A stretch of 64,000 nt of DNA from the NCBI GenBank assembly GCA_017562135.1, contig QEYB01000323.1:1-64000 (forward strand). Direction: 5' to 3'. Both the position numbers and the translations under genes were made by a program. Positions 63,709-64,000 of the stretch are shown piece after piece. This DNA comes from Dipylidium caninum (Eukaryota > Platyhelminthes > Cestoda > Cyclophyllidea > Dipylidiidae). Within the stretch, counting starts at the first letter, position 1; each line of letters opens with the position of its first letter. The notes below the pieces were generated by a model. The model was not told the DNA's origin and did no database searches. It worked only from the letters and a program-made list of their open reading frames with translations.

Positions 63709-64000
63709 GGTTGAGGTGAATATTTTGCGTTGTCGATGGCTGGTGTGGAAGCACTTTCCTCAACTGGCATTCTAATGTTTGCCATCATCGTGCGAATTGG
63801 CCAAAATGGTGAAAAACGTCATTCCTCTACGTGAAATAGGGTGGCCAGATCGAGTCGTTTGATAAGGCAGATGTTAATGGTGAACCTCCGTGAGTCTTGA
63901 GATCAACTGAGAGACATATTGAGAGGGAAACAGTGGGTAAAGTGTTGGAAACTCTGTTTTCTTGCTGTTCGATGGTACAGATTGATGTCTTTCCTAGCGA
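63709..64000 (-). repeat. Inverted copy of an internal part of the 11-kb unit
   Basis: From about 63,709 to the window end, the sequence is the reverse complement of about 57,452-57,745 (equivalently about 46,335-46,630 in unit 1). For example 'ttgcgttgtcgatggct' here reverses 'agccatcgacaacgcaaat' there, and 'ctcctcaactggcattcta'-like sequence reverses 'tagaatgccagttgagg'. The junction joins the GAAG tract to 'ggttgaggtgaata' with at most 2-3 bp of shared sequence. Confidence 0.9.

Noticed and set aside
1..64000. tRNA, rRNA, spliced-leader RNA or recognisable transposon coding regions
   Set aside because: I looked for characteristic motifs and long reverse transcriptase or transposase frames and saw none I could support without a search tool.

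Overview
The window looks like nuclear DNA of a eukaryote, probably an animal. It has no long bacterial-style ORFs, many simple repeats, a long homogeneous satellite array, and short open exons bounded by GT..AG splice signals with an AATAAA signal downstream. A signal-peptide-like first exon followed by short symmetric phase-1 exons recalls the micro-exon gene style of parasitic flatworms. That assignment is only a weak inference, and nothing in the sequence fixes the species.

Layout. (1) 1-26,857 is one satellite domain. 1 to about 2,235 holds badly diverged monomers in minus orientation. About 2,243-3,720 holds diverged plus-strand monomers (type C). About 3,720-5,600 holds indel-rich type A monomers. 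About 5,600-19,190 is a nearly perfect 178-bp array (type A, about 75 monomers). About 19,190-19,740 holds A/B hybrid monomers. About 19,740-26,857 is a 179-bp array (type B, about 40 monomers) that stops abruptly inside a monomer. (2) 26,858-39,900 is mostly single-copy sequence with old, diverged duplications. It holds a broken copy of an acidic multi-exon gene (30.4-31.2 kb) and two outlying satellite-like units (37.4 and 39.4 kb). The 39.4-kb unit is an open, exon-like segment with good splice signals. (3) About 39,905-63,708 is a tandem repeat with an 11.0-11.2 kb period: two complete units and the first 1.5 kb of a third. Each full unit carries the acidic gene and the same set of microsatellites. 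(4) 63,709-64,000 is an inverted copy of an internal part of the 11-kb unit, so the third unit is broken by an inversion junction.

The best gene is in unit 2. Exons at 53,487-53,679, 54,481-54,696, 54,804-54,950 and 55,291-55,394 join in phase into a 219-residue product with a hydrophobic N-terminus and a very acidic middle. The unit 1 copy has a 1-bp deletion in a G run. The 30-kb copy lacks exon 1 and shares an almost identical patch of about 470 bp with the others inside diverged flanks, which suggests gene conversion.

The most novel signal is that satellite types A, B and C and the 37.4-kb relic share one reading frame, with mostly conservative differences between types. The 39.4-kb relative is flanked by canonical splice sites. 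The satellite may therefore derive from a coding exon. The left edge and the third 11-kb unit are rich in single-base indels, so assembly or consensus error is a serious alternative for several of the structural oddities.
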